The translations under genes were made by a program, and so were the position numbers. Below the pieces are notes generated by a model. It was given only the letters and a program-made list of their open reading frames with translations, made no database searches and had not been told where the DNA came from. Source: Pelagibacterales bacterium SAG-MED32 (GTDB lineage Bacteria; Pseudomonadota; Alphaproteobacteria; Pelagibacterales; AG-422-B15). From it: DNA of 39,181 bases. The stretch is from NCBI GenBank assembly GCA_014653725.1, contig JACWEC010000001.1, positions 24,001 through 63,181 on the forward strand. The letters are read 5' to 3'. Positions 16,879 to 25,607 of the stretch are shown here, piece by piece. Every line of letters begins with the position of its first letter. Position 1 is the stretch's first letter.

Positions 16879-17532
16879 ATGAAAATATTAGCCATTATTC
16901 CACTTCGCAAAGACAGCCAAAGAATAAAAAATAAAAATATATTGAGAATAAAAAATAAGCCGATGTTTCGTCATGCAAGTGATGAAGCAGTAAAATGCAA
17001 ATATATCTCCAAGGTTTTTATTGCAACAGATATTGATAAAATCAAGTTACCTACTAGTAGAAAGATACAGGTATTTAAAAGATCAAAAATAAGTGCATCA
17101 AAGATAGCACCAACTGAAGTTGTTATTAAAGAATTCTTAACAAAATATGAGTGTGACTATTGTATATTAATTCAAGCAACCAACCTTTTTTTAACCTCGA
17201 ATGATCTGGACTCTGCAATAAAAAAGATTTTAAACAAAAAAAATTCATATGATTCATTACTTTCAGTTGTTGAATCAAAGTATTTAATTTGGAAGCGAAT
17301 AAAAAATAAGATTGTTTCGTATAACTATAATTATAAAAAAAGACCAAGAAGTCAGGATATCAAAAGTAAAGAATATATTGAAAACGGTTCATTTTATATT
17401 TTTTCGCGAAAGAATTTTTTAAAATATACAAATAGACTTCATGGAAATATAGGATTACATGTGATGAAAAAGAATTCAATATTCGAAATTGATGAAAAGG
17501 AAGACTTAGAAATAGTTAAACGATTGTATTAG
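16879..17532 (+). CDS. CMP-nonulosonate synthetase (NeuA-type cytidylyltransferase)
   Basis: 217 residues with the CTP-binding signature IIPLRKDSQRIKNKN (6-20: R10, S13, R15, K17, N18), IATD near 48, LIQATNLF (LIQxT-type motif) and a late IDEKEDLEIVKRL that matches the metal-binding end of acylneuraminate cytidylyltransferases. It is divergent from the NeuB/phosphatase pair with 65 bases between starts, so the three genes form a synthase-phosphatase-activation set. It lacks a fused HAD domain, which is here supplied by the separate gene. The other cytidylyltransferase of the window (23498) is of a different, SpsF type. Confidence 0.82.
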   Translation: MKILAIIPLRKDSQRIKNKNILRIKNKPMFRHASDEAVKCKYISKVFIATDIDKIKLPTSRKIQVFKRSKISASKIAPTEVVIKEFLTKYECDYCILIQATNLFLTSNDLDSAIKKILNKKNSYDSLLSVVESKYLIWKRIKNKIVSYNYNYKKRPRSQDIKSKEYIENGSFYIFSRKNFLKYTNRLHGNIGLHVMKKNSIFEIDEKEDLEIVKRLY

Positions 17533-17534
17533 AT

Positions 17535-18701
17535 TTATAGGAATTTCTTTAAACTATCTTTAAGAACAGAGATGTTCTTTTCAGCTTCCTCGATAGATCT
17601 ATAATTTGTTTTGAAAAGCATACATGTTGGTTGAACTTCTTCTGTAATTGGACATTTCCCATGAAATTCATCCGAATAACCCAATTCTCTCATGATTCCT
17701 TCATTGTAAACTGTAGCCATCATAGCGTAAAATGTGTCCCCGCCATTACTTACATGGCTTTTGTAGAAACTCTTCCATTCAGCGAGTTTTGAAAAAGGCG
17801 ATTTAACAGAATAGGTAAAATATGAATGTCCATAGCCCTCAGGTACTTCCTGAGGTGAGAATGAGTTATAGTCTGAAAAAACTTCATCATATAATTTAGC
17901 AATATCTCTTCTTATTTTAACTTTTTCTTCGACCATTTCAAATTGAGCAAGTGCTACAGCTGCACAAAATTCAGGTATCCTATAGTTTAAGCCAAGTGCG
18001 TCATGTCTAATAAAGTCCGGTGATTGAAACTCTTCAGGAATAATTGCTGCCAGTTTACTTTTATCAGATGTAAGATTTTTAAATCCACCCCCAGCAAACT
18101 TTCTTGCCTTTTCTGCAAGATCCTCGTTATTAGTTAATAATATCCCACCTTCATGACAAGTTATATGTTTTGTTCTTTCAAAGGAAAACATTGCTATATC
18201 TGTATCAGTTCCTACATACCGGCCCTTATAAGAACCAAGCATTGTTTGAGCATTATCTTCAATTACAGGTATATTATGCTTTTTTCCAATAGCTACAATC
18301 TCGTCGATATCACAAGGAAGACCATGATAAGAAACTGGTATTATTGCCTTTGTTTTTTCTGTAATTTGCTCTTCAATTTTTTCAGGGTCAATGTTATGTG
18401 TACCATATTTGATATCTGCGAATTTAACTTTGGCACCCATGATAATTGCTATTGAAGCATCCCAAAGCACTGAAAAAGGTGAAGTAATTACTTCGTCGCC
18501 AGGCTCAACACCAACAGCATGCATTGCAGCATGAAGCCCTGAAGCGCCTGAGTTAAGTGCTATTGCATACTTCACACCATATTTTTTTTTAAATTCAGAT
18601 TCTAATTTGTCAGTGAAGGATTGTTTTCTTGCTTCATCACTGTTTTCAAGTATTTGCTTGAGATACTTTAATTCATTGCCTTTTGTCCATTTAGGGTCCA
18701 T
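17535..18701 (-). CDS. DegT/DnrJ/EryC1 family sugar aminotransferase
   Basis: 388 residues with the fold type I aminotransferase motifs: LNSGASGLHAAM for the PLP phosphate, PVSYHG and IEDNAQTMLGSYKG for the ring Asp, and FSFERTKHITCHEGG with the Schiff-base Lys178. A well-placed AGGAG ribosome site lies about 8 bases before the ATG. Reaction: glutamate-dependent amination of a keto group, on a nucleotide sugar or free ulosonate. The Cys-His before EGG in place of the usual Thr/Ser-Gly-Glu is a small deviation. It converges with the cytidylyltransferase, the two stops being 2 bases apart, so it may contribute an amino group to that nonulosonate. Confidence 0.87.
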   Translation of the reverse strand: MDPKWTKGNELKYLKQILENSDEARKQSFTDKLESEFKKKYGVKYAIALNSGASGLHAAMHAVGVEPGDEVITSPFSVLWDASIAIIMGAKVKFADIKYGTHNIDPEKIEEQITEKTKAIIPVSYHGLPCDIDEIVAIGKKHNIPVIEDNAQTMLGSYKGRYVGTDTDIAMFSFERTKHITCHEGGILLTNNEDLAEKARKFAGGGFKNLTSDKSKLAAIIPEEFQSPDFIRHDALGLNYRIPEFCAAVALAQFEMVEEKVKIRRDIAKLYDEVFSDYNSFSPQEVPEGYGHSYFTYSVKSPFSKLAEWKSFYKSHVSNGGDTFYAMMATVYNEGIMRELGYSDEFHGKCPITEEVQPTCMLFKTNYRSIEEAEKNISVLKDSLKKFL

Positions 18702-18806
18702 TTTTTAACTCCTGGCCTCAAGATACATTTTATTAATAAGTAACAATTAAAGTACGAAAATATATTATGATAGCTCTATTTAATAATTTGTTTAAAATAA
18801 TCACAA

Positions 18807-19643
18807 ATGAATTTAGATCAAGTAAAAATGTTTAATTTAGAAAATAAAATAATAGTAATTACAGGAGCAGCCGGATTATTAGGACGAAATCATACTCACG
18901 CAGTTGCGGCGTATGGCGGTATACCAGTACTAATCGATATTAACAAGAAAGGCTTGCTAAAATTGAATGAGGAAATTGAGACAAACTATAATATTTCATG
19001 TGAAGTTTATGCTATTGATATTACAAATGAAAATGAGTTAAAAAAGAATGCAAGGCAAATCTTTAGTAAATATAAAAAAATAGATGGACTGGTAAATAAT
19101 GCTGCTATTAATCCACATGTAACAAAATCAAAAAATATTAATTTTTCAAGATTGGAAAATTTTAAACTTTCAACTTGGCAAAAAGAAATTGACGTTGGTC
19201 TAACCGGAGCATTTCTATGCACAAAGTATTATGGCTATTATATATCAAAAAATAAGAAAGGAGGATCAATAATAAACATATCATCTGATCTGGGTCTAAT
19301 TGCTCCAGATCAAAATCTTTATTCAAAAAAAAATATCTCAAAAAATAAGCAACCTGTAAAACCAGTGACATATTCTGTGATAAAGTCTGGTATGATTGGA
19401 TTAACTAAATACATATCGACTTATTGGGCAGATAGTAATGTGAGATGTAATGTTTTATGCCCAGGGGGCGTGTTAAATGATCAAAAAAATGATTTTCTAG
19501 AGAGGGTCTATGAAAGGATACCTCTGAAAAGACTTGCTAATTCAAATGAGTATCAAAGTACACTTATATGGATGCTCAGTGACTCATCAAGTTATCTAAA
19601 CGGGGCTATTATACCAGTTGACGGTGGTAGAACTGCTTGGTGA
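18807..19643 (+). CDS. SDR-family oxidoreductase
   Basis: 278 residues, classical SDR: TGAAGLLGRN (19-28, cofactor loop), LVNNAA (95-100), ISSDLG with catalytic Ser159/160, Tyr189/Lys193 in YSVIK, and the C-terminal GAIIPVDGG. A 30-residue insertion between Ser and Tyr (about 165-185, rich in Lys and Asn) is larger than usual. A second ATG seven codons in is a possible alternative start. It is divergent from the DegT gene (105 bases between starts). Sugar-locus SDRs of this kind reduce keto groups, possibly next to the aminotransferase step; the substrate is not evident. Confidence 0.82.
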   Translation: MNLDQVKMFNLENKIIVITGAAGLLGRNHTHAVAAYGGIPVLIDINKKGLLKLNEEIETNYNISCEVYAIDITNENELKKNARQIFSKYKKIDGLVNNAAINPHVTKSKNINFSRLENFKLSTWQKEIDVGLTGAFLCTKYYGYYISKNKKGGSIINISSDLGLIAPDQNLYSKKNISKNKQPVKPVTYSVIKSGMIGLTKYISTYWADSNVRCNVLCPGGVLNDQKNDFLERVYERIPLKRLANSNEYQSTLIWMLSDSSSYLNGAIIPVDGGRTAW

Positions 19644-19712
19644 GAAAAATTATTATAACTAGAAAAAAATAAATAAATTTATTTTAATAAAGCAAAATTT
19701 TATAAGCAATGA

Positions 19713-20462
19713 TTAAACATAGGTCGATCTATTGGAATTCTTTCTCCACTTAGGAAATAAATTAATTGATATCATATCTCGATAGTTTGAAGGTATAGAG
19801 GCTCTATGCATACATCGAGAATTGTCTATTATAATATAGTCACCTTTTTCACCAGTAAACTTTTTTTGATCTTTAAAATTTATAACTTCTTTCCAGACTT
19901 CCCAACTCCATCTTTCTCTTAATTTCGGCCAATTTTTTTTTACATTATCAAAATCTAAATAATATAGAGGGCCTTCATCTAAAGATACTGAATGACATAA
20001 TACAAAAATTGTGAGCATACGATTGCCATCATGTGAGTCTTGATGCCATAGATTAGAATAGATATCAAAATTACCAAATTCTTTTGGAATATTATAATTT
20101 CTAAAAGCCATTGGTTTTTTAAATACAAATTTTTTTCCAAGATACTTTTCTATTTTTTCTTTATTATCATTTATTATAGAATGAAATACTTTTGGAACTT
20201 CGTCAAAGTCGTAATAGGATGAAAAAACAGCTTGAGAGTGAAATCGGTTTCGCTGCTTCAATATTTCATTGTCAATTATCGGTAATTCAGATGTTGATTT
20301 TCCACTCAAAGTATCAAAATTATTTTTGAGACTAAATAATTTTGAATAAAATATATCCTTTAATATATGAGAAAATCTACTTTGTGAATAAAAGAAAGTT
20401 TTTGAGATCAAATATTCTAAACTTAAAATAAAGTACTTAAGTCTATCAAATTTTTTTTTCAT
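19713..20462 (-). CDS. PhyH-like 2OG-Fe(II) dioxygenase
   Basis: 249 residues with the facial triad of phytanoyl-CoA-type dioxygenases: WHQDSHDG (His140, Asp142), then CMHRASIPSNYRD with His219 and Arg228 for 2-oxoglutarate. The strand LTIFVLCHSVSLDEGPLYYL between them matches the family's region before the distal His. The first 55 residues form basic amphipathic helices. It is the last gene of a long minus-strand operon, 8 bases behind the formyltransferase. It probably hydroxylates or epimerises the sugar made by the operon; that role is inference. Confidence 0.8.
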   Translation of the reverse strand: MKKKFDRLKYFILSLEYLISKTFFYSQSRFSHILKDIFYSKLFSLKNNFDTLSGKSTSELPIIDNEILKQRNRFHSQAVFSSYYDFDEVPKVFHSIINDNKEKIEKYLGKKFVFKKPMAFRNYNIPKEFGNFDIYSNLWHQDSHDGNRMLTIFVLCHSVSLDEGPLYYLDFDNVKKNWPKLRERWSWEVWKEVINFKDQKKFTGEKGDYIIIDNSRCMHRASIPSNYRDMISINLFPKWRKNSNRSTYV

Positions 20463-20470
20463 ATTTATTT

Positions 20471-21235
20471 CTATTGTAACTTAATCGATTTATTAAGTAT
20501 ATTATCTACATTAATATCATTCATATTAATTTTAAATAAATATTTATATTTTTTATTTTCTACTAATTTAATCACTTCTTTTTCTTTCATACTATTCATA
20601 GGTTCCCAGTATTTACCTTCATATTGTCGAAGAAAAGTATCCTCTGAGATTTTATTTTCACAAATTTTTTTGCTTACCATGCTAATTAATTCAAATGAAC
20701 TTTTGTAAACCTCAGTTCTTATTTCCTGATATGTTTTACATTTTGATACATTAACAACTTTTTTCTCAATAATATTACCTTCATCAATAGCATGATCCAT
20801 AAGATGAACTGTTACACCAACAGGGTGATTATTTAAAATTGACCACTCAACACAACTGCATCCTCGATAATATGGTAATATTCCAGGGTGAGCATTCAAT
20901 ATTCCAATTTTTAAATGATTTATAAGTTTTTTTTTTATTATTCTTGGAGTACCCCCATTAATCAGAAAATCTATTTTCAAATTATTAATAATATTAATTG
21001 TTTCTAAATTGTTATGATTATCTACAATGAAAATCTCTGATCTTGTATTTAATTTTTCGATGGGATTTGTATATAATAAATTTCCTACTCTTTTTTTTAT
21101 GATATAGGTGTCCTTTGATGATAGTTCTTTTTTATCTATGATAATTGCTGAAGGATACAATTTAAGTTTCTCTAAATATTCATAAAAGTATCCACTTAAT
21201 GGATCATTCTTTCCAACCAAAAGTGCAAAATTCAT
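20471..21235 (-). CDS. Sugar N-formyltransferase (formyl-THF dependent)
   Basis: 254 residues of the formyltransferase fold. The catalytic triad is visible: Asn and His in LNAHPGILPYYRGCSCVEW (about 113-131) and Asp in DHAIDEGNII. The usual tRNA-binding C-terminal domain of methionyl-tRNA formyltransferase is absent, and it has an N-terminal strand (MNFALLVGKND) instead. This suits sugar formyltransferases that formylate an amine on a nucleotide sugar or nonulosonate using N10-formyltetrahydrofolate. One base separates it from the upstream DegT aminotransferase, which could supply the amine. Confidence 0.85.
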   Translation of the reverse strand: MNFALLVGKNDPLSGYFYEYLEKLKLYPSAIIIDKKELSSKDTYIIKKRVGNLLYTNPIEKLNTRSEIFIVDNHNNLETINIINNLKIDFLINGGTPRIIKKKLINHLKIGILNAHPGILPYYRGCSCVEWSILNNHPVGVTVHLMDHAIDEGNIIEKKVVNVSKCKTYQEIRTEVYKSSFELISMVSKKICENKISEDTFLRQYEGKYWEPMNSMKEKEVIKLVENKKYKYLFKINMNDINVDNILNKSIKLQ

Positions 21236-21236
21236 G

Positions 21237-22529
21237 TTATTTTAATTTATCTAAATTATTCCAAACTTTTTTAAATGCTTTTATAAGTAGCTCCAAGTCA
21301 TGGTCATGAAGTTGATGCATACACATTTCAATGTTTAGTAATGAATTGTCGTGTAAGCTCTCTGCAACAGGGCATATACCTTTATTATAATTGATATTTT
21401 TACGAGCATATTCTGAATTCCATGGAAAACCTGAAGATCCATAAGCTATTTTTTTTTGGTACATAGGCAACAAATGAAGATTAGCATATCCTTCAGCAAC
21501 ACCCTCCAAGCCTTCGGCAGCTAATGCATTGGCAATTTGAGATCTTTCTACACCAATTTCTGTTGTATTAATCTTCATAGAATAACTATAATAAACATGA
21601 GTACAATTTTCTTTTACAATTGGGAGTTGCAGGCCATCAAGATAATTGAGTTCTGATGTGATGGTATTAGCAATTTTTATTCTTGAATCAACCAGATCTT
21701 TTAATTTCTTCAATTGTTCAATTCCTATTGCACATTCTATTTCGCCTAATCTAAAGTTGTATCCAATAATATTTTCAATATTTTTAATATTATATCCCTT
21801 AACAGCTGCTTCGCCATGATTGCGAATTAGTCTTAATTTTTCAGCCAATAGGTCATCATTTGTCACTAATATGCCACCTTCTCCAGTGTGTATATGCTTG
21901 TGGTAATTCAAACTATATCCGCCTATATCTCCAAGGGTACCAGTGTAGCTATTAAAATATTTTGAACCTGGAGATTGAGCTGCGTCTGATATTACTTTTA
22001 AATTATGTTTATCAGCTATTTCTCGTATAACATTCATATTTGAAGGATGACCAAATATATCTACGGCCATAATTGCTTTAGTTTTATGAGTTATATTTTT
22101 TATAATCGAGTCTGGATCAATATTAAATGTTTCAGATTCAATATCTGCGAATACTGGAATTGCGTTCCAATGAATTATTGAAGTTGGACAGGCACACATC
22201 GTCCATGTAGGAACGATAACTTCGTCCCCAGGTTCAATTCCAATTGCACCAACAGCAGCAATTAGTCCAGATGTCCAAGAATTTACACTAATTACATGCT
22301 TAACATTAAAATAATTTTTACATAGTTCCTCAAATTCTTTTACCTTTTCCCCTCCCAAGAAATCTCTATCATCTGCGCCTATAAATTGAGAGAGAACACC
22401 AGACTCAACAACTTTTTTTGCCGCTTCAACTTCTTCAGAGCCAAGAGAATTGTATTTATCAAAAGGATTTTTTATAATTTTATCTCCACCATGTATCGCC
22501 AATTTATTATTTATCATTCTGTTAACCAT
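21237..22529 (-). CDS. DegT/DnrJ/EryC1 aminotransferase (AHBA synthase/scyllo-inosose type)
   Basis: 430 residues, longer than the DegT gene at 17535. It begins INNKLAIHGG, the N-terminal IxGG seen in the AHBA-synthase, inosose and kanosamine aminotransferase branch, then VNSWTSGLIAAV, SDAAQSPGSKY, and YSLNYHKHIHTGEGG with Schiff-base Lys211. The frame from 22529 overlaps the upstream oxidoreductase by 8 bases; Met5 (22517) would leave a 4-base gap and is an equally good start. Pairing with a Gfo/Idh/MocA dehydrogenase just upstream suggests oxidation of a hydroxyl to a ketone followed by amination, as in kanosamine-type pathways. Confidence 0.87.
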   Translation of the reverse strand: MVNRMINNKLAIHGGDKIIKNPFDKYNSLGSEEVEAAKKVVESGVLSQFIGADDRDFLGGEKVKEFEELCKNYFNVKHVISVNSWTSGLIAAVGAIGIEPGDEVIVPTWTMCACPTSIIHWNAIPVFADIESETFNIDPDSIIKNITHKTKAIMAVDIFGHPSNMNVIREIADKHNLKVISDAAQSPGSKYFNSYTGTLGDIGGYSLNYHKHIHTGEGGILVTNDDLLAEKLRLIRNHGEAAVKGYNIKNIENIIGYNFRLGEIECAIGIEQLKKLKDLVDSRIKIANTITSELNYLDGLQLPIVKENCTHVYYSYSMKINTTEIGVERSQIANALAAEGLEGVAEGYANLHLLPMYQKKIAYGSSGFPWNSEYARKNINYNKGICPVAESLHDNSLLNIEMCMHQLHDHDLELLIKAFKKVWNNLDKLK

Positions 22530-23475
22530 TCTTTATTAAAGATAAGTATCTTGCTGTCTGAAGAGCTTCCTTACCATTGCATAATAAATATTTTTTACCA
22601 TTTAAAAAATTTGAAATTTCATTGTACACATTATATTGGTATTGATCTAATTGATTTTTAATATATCTTTTTGTTTTTGTTTCTCCCTTTTTTTGATCAG
22701 TATTTTTAAATCTAGTATAATAGATTTCTTTTCCACCATCCTGATAATTAAGTCTTAAATTAGATGTTATAATTTCGATAGAATTTAATTCTTTTTTTTT
22801 GTCAGGTGAAAAACTAAATACTACGTTTGCATTTTTATAAAAAGCAACGAAATCAATAGAATAAAAATTTTTTTTCTTATCAGCAATTTTTTTAGATATC
22901 TCTTTTATATTTTTTAATTCACCAAACCAATTTTCAATTAAATTTATAAAATGACTGCAATTAGTCATAAAATCTTTTGAATACCAAACAATTGCTTTCA
23001 GTGAATGCTTATTACTCTCTTTTTTTATAATTTCACGAATCACGCTTGTTGATTTATCACTTTGTCGCATATAATTTACGAATAAATTTATTTTTGATTT
23101 CTTACATAAATCATAAATTTTTTTAGCATTCTTATATGATGAATCCATGGGCTTTTCGCATATAATAATTTTTGGTTCGTAAATATCTAAAATTTTTTTT
23201 ATAATTAGAAGATGAGTATTCGTTGGCGTAGCTATAACTATTAATTCAGGTTTTAAATCTTTTATATAATTACTTATTTTTGAGAAAGTTGGTTTTTTAT
23301 ATTTTTTAAAAAATTGACTTCTTAATTTTTTTGATTTTTCTACCCCTCCAATTAATTCAAAATTTTTATGTCTGCTTATTGCATTACAATGAGATAGGGT
23401 ATCATTACTATTAGTATTGTAATCATATAGCATTCCTATATTACCAAGTCCTACAACTAAACATTTCGTTCTCAT
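22522..23475 (-). CDS. Gfo/Idh/MocA-family oxidoreductase
   Basis: 317 residues. NAD(P)-binding VVGLGNIGML (7-16), LIVIATPTNTHL, and the family's EKP motif in IICEKPMDSS, whose Lys is the usual catalytic or substrate-binding residue. The C-terminal domain carries strands of the alpha/beta dehydrogenase fold with a long basic segment. It likely oxidises a sugar hydroxyl to a ketone for the DegT enzyme immediately downstream, with which it overlaps. It follows the SpsF-type gene after 22 bases. Confidence 0.8.
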   Translation of the reverse strand: MRTKCLVVGLGNIGMLYDYNTNSNDTLSHCNAISRHKNFELIGGVEKSKKLRSQFFKKYKKPTFSKISNYIKDLKPELIVIATPTNTHLLIIKKILDIYEPKIIICEKPMDSSYKNAKKIYDLCKKSKINLFVNYMRQSDKSTSVIREIIKKESNKHSLKAIVWYSKDFMTNCSHFINLIENWFGELKNIKEISKKIADKKKNFYSIDFVAFYKNANVVFSFSPDKKKELNSIEIITSNLRLNYQDGGKEIYYTRFKNTDQKKGETKTKRYIKNQLDQYQYNVYNEISNFLNGKKYLLCNGKEALQTARYLSLIKNG

Positions 23476-23497
23476 AAGGTATATTCTAAGTCTAAAT

Positions 23498-24232
23498 CTA
23501 AATAACTATTTTTCTTTTTACGTCTTTATTTAAATTTATAAGGTCAGGATGTTTTCGCAAGAAATCAATTGCGTCTTCGCAGCTAAATAAAGGGTTATCT
23601 GAAAAATTTTCAATTATTTTCTTAATAAGTAAATAATCCTTATTTTCGTCAAGAGTAAGACCTAGTTCAGGCCAAAACATTTTCTTTGGAGCCATTATGT
23701 TAATATGTGAGAATATTTCTGGATTTTCTCTTATGTGAAGAGTTACGTGTTCCCGGTGTTTTTCATTTGAAGTCATTTCATATGATTTCATTAGTGTACT
23801 TAATTCAAAAACTGAAACATCCATTCCATCTGGATAACTTCTAACATTTCCAATTGACACAAAATCTGAATTATTATTCAAAAATACTCTTATTACTTGA
23901 TCTACTAAATTATGGTCAATGATAGGGCAGTCACCTGTAATTTGAACAACTGTTTTTGCATCATGATGCCGAGCGGCCTTTATAACTCTTCCAGTCACAT
24001 TATGTTCCTCGCCTCGATAAAAGGCAACTTCAGCTTCTTTAGCAATCTTAACCAGCACATCGTCATCAGAATTTTCAGTTGTCGCTACTACGATTTCATC
24101 AATAATATCTACATTTTTCAATCTATTTATTAAATGATCAAGCATTGTAACCCCATTTACTTTTAAAATAGGTTTACCAGGGAGTCTTGATGAGGTCATT
24201 CTGACTTCAATTGTTGCAACTATTTTATTCAT
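23498..24232 (-). CDS. SpsF-type cytidylyltransferase, candidate CMP-pseudaminate synthetase
   Basis: 244 residues with the nucleotidyltransferase signature ATIEVRMTSSRLPGKPILKV (6-25), VVATTENSDDD, VQITGDCPIIDH with the metal-binding Asp, and GLTLDENKDYLL at the end. This is the SpsF/KdsB-like branch rather than the NeuA branch. SpsF commonly stands beside a SpsE/NeuB synthase, as here with PseI three genes away. No classical PseF is in the window, so this gene is the best candidate for making CMP-pseudaminic acid or a derivative. It lies 8 bases downstream of the class III aminotransferase. The assignment to the Pse product is inference. Confidence 0.82.
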   Translation of the reverse strand: MNKIVATIEVRMTSSRLPGKPILKVNGVTMLDHLINRLKNVDIIDEIVVATTENSDDDVLVKIAKEAEVAFYRGEEHNVTGRVIKAARHHDAKTVVQITGDCPIIDHNLVDQVIRVFLNNNSDFVSIGNVRSYPDGMDVSVFELSTLMKSYEMTSNEKHREHVTLHIRENPEIFSHINIMAPKKMFWPELGLTLDENKDYLLIKKIIENFSDNPLFSCEDAIDFLRKHPDLINLNKDVKRKIVI

Positions 24233-24240
24233 ATGCTTAC

Positions 24241-25566
24241 TTAATTTAACCTTCTAAATCCAACATGACATTGATCTTTAATTAGCAATTTATCTATATC
24301 CCTACCTTCTTCACACTCGCCAATAGTTTTAAATATTTTATCTAAATAAAATAAATATTTATCTATAATTTCATTGCTATGCTCTGTACATACATAAACA
24401 ATATTTGAAGCAAGAATTCGATTCCTGAGCATTTCCTGAGTAATATAAGTTTTGTATTTATTACTATTCTTACTTTCAATAGAAAAGCTTGCAAGCGCCG
24501 CTAAACCAGAAATCTTAATATTTAAATTATTTTTACTTGCAAGTTTACTCCATTGTTTTTTTAAATTTGACCCCGTATTTGTAATCTTTTTCCATGATTT
24601 TATTTTTTTCATAACTTCTAGAGTTTTTATTGCAGCCGCGGGACCTATTCGCTCTGTCCAGAACGTACTACTAATAAATGTACTTTGAGCATTTTTCATT
24701 ATTTCTTTTTTTCCAATTACAGATGTAATTGCATATCCATTTCCAAGAGCCTTGCCAAACATCGCTATATCTGGTTCGACATTGTAATACTTATGCAATC
24801 CACCAAATGTCTGCCTGAATCCAGACGTACACTCATCAAAAATTAAGATGATATTTTTTTCATCTGCTAACTTTCTTACTTTTTGAAGAAAATCATTTCT
24901 TGGTTCCTCGTTTCTTAAAACCTCCATCTTAATTGTGCCAATATTTTTATTTTTTACTATCTCATATAATGCTTCATAGTCATTATATTTAAAAGGGAAA
25001 ATAGTATTTTTTAGCGCTTTAGGTACTCCATTTGACTCAAGGTTTGGCAACAAATGTTCAGTAAGATTATTTTTATCATTAATATTTGATGCAAGATACC
25101 AATCATGCCAACCATGATAACCACATATTGCTACATTATCTTTTCCTGATGATGCCCTCGCAATTCTTATTGCCATAGCATTTGCCTCACCACCAGATCT
25201 AGCAAATTTTGCCATATCTGCCCATTTATGTAATTCAATCAATTTCTCTGCTAAGTAAACTTCTTCTGGGCAGTTAAGAGTTGACATATTTCCAGATTTA
25301 ACGACATTTTTGACAGCATCATCAACTTCCTTGTTTGAATATCCAAGAATATTTGTACCTATTCCCATAATTGACATATCTAAAAATCTTATATTATCCA
25401 TGTCCCATACATAACAACCCTTTGTTTTTTTATAATATGAGGGCCAGAGATCAGGCAAAAACATTTCAGGTCGTTTTGATAAAAGCATATTTCCACCAGG
25501 AATTATCTTTTTTGCCTTTTTATATAATTTTTGCCCAGTACCTTGATTAATTTTATTCTTTACCAT
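24241..25566 (-). CDS. Class III aminotransferase (glutamate-1-semialdehyde aminomutase-like)
   Basis: 441 residues, fold type I class III. SGGEANAMAIRIAR binds PLP phosphate, GYHGWHDWY stacks on the ring, FDECTSGFR holds Asp244, and FGKALGNGYAI holds Schiff-base Lys272. HemL itself is a housekeeping haem gene; this one differs in its N terminus, lies inside a sugar operon and ends with CHVGFRRLN, so a sugar-directed transaminase or aminomutase is more likely. Its setting between an aldo/keto reductase and an SpsF-type enzyme is a recurrent arrangement in nonulosonate loci as I remember them. Eight bases separate it from SpsF. Confidence 0.85.
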   Translation of the reverse strand: MVKNKINQGTGQKLYKKAKKIIPGGNMLLSKRPEMFLPDLWPSYYKKTKGCYVWDMDNIRFLDMSIMGIGTNILGYSNKEVDDAVKNVVKSGNMSTLNCPEEVYLAEKLIELHKWADMAKFARSGGEANAMAIRIARASSGKDNVAICGYHGWHDWYLASNINDKNNLTEHLLPNLESNGVPKALKNTIFPFKYNDYEALYEIVKNKNIGTIKMEVLRNEEPRNDFLQKVRKLADEKNIILIFDECTSGFRQTFGGLHKYYNVEPDIAMFGKALGNGYAITSVIGKKEIMKNAQSTFISSTFWTERIGPAAAIKTLEVMKKIKSWKKITNTGSNLKKQWSKLASKNNLNIKISGLAALASFSIESKNSNKYKTYITQEMLRNRILASNIVYVCTEHSNEIIDKYLFYLDKIFKTIGECEEGRDIDKLLIKDQCHVGFRRLN

Positions 25567-25607
25567 AATTTATTTATAACATTTTATTTGAATGCCTGCT
25601 CTTTATT

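Noticed and set aside
18153-18455. 100-codon + strand frame
   Set aside because: Antisense shadow of the DegT aminotransferase, with cysteine- and tyrosine-rich nonsense composition.
19644-19712. Terminator hairpin AATAAATTTATT
   Set aside because: An A-T-only palindrome expected by chance in this composition, with no clean T run after it.
24241-25566. Housekeeping hemL
   Set aside because: Motifs fit class III aminotransferases in general, but operon position between AKR and SpsF-type genes makes a haem role unlikely.
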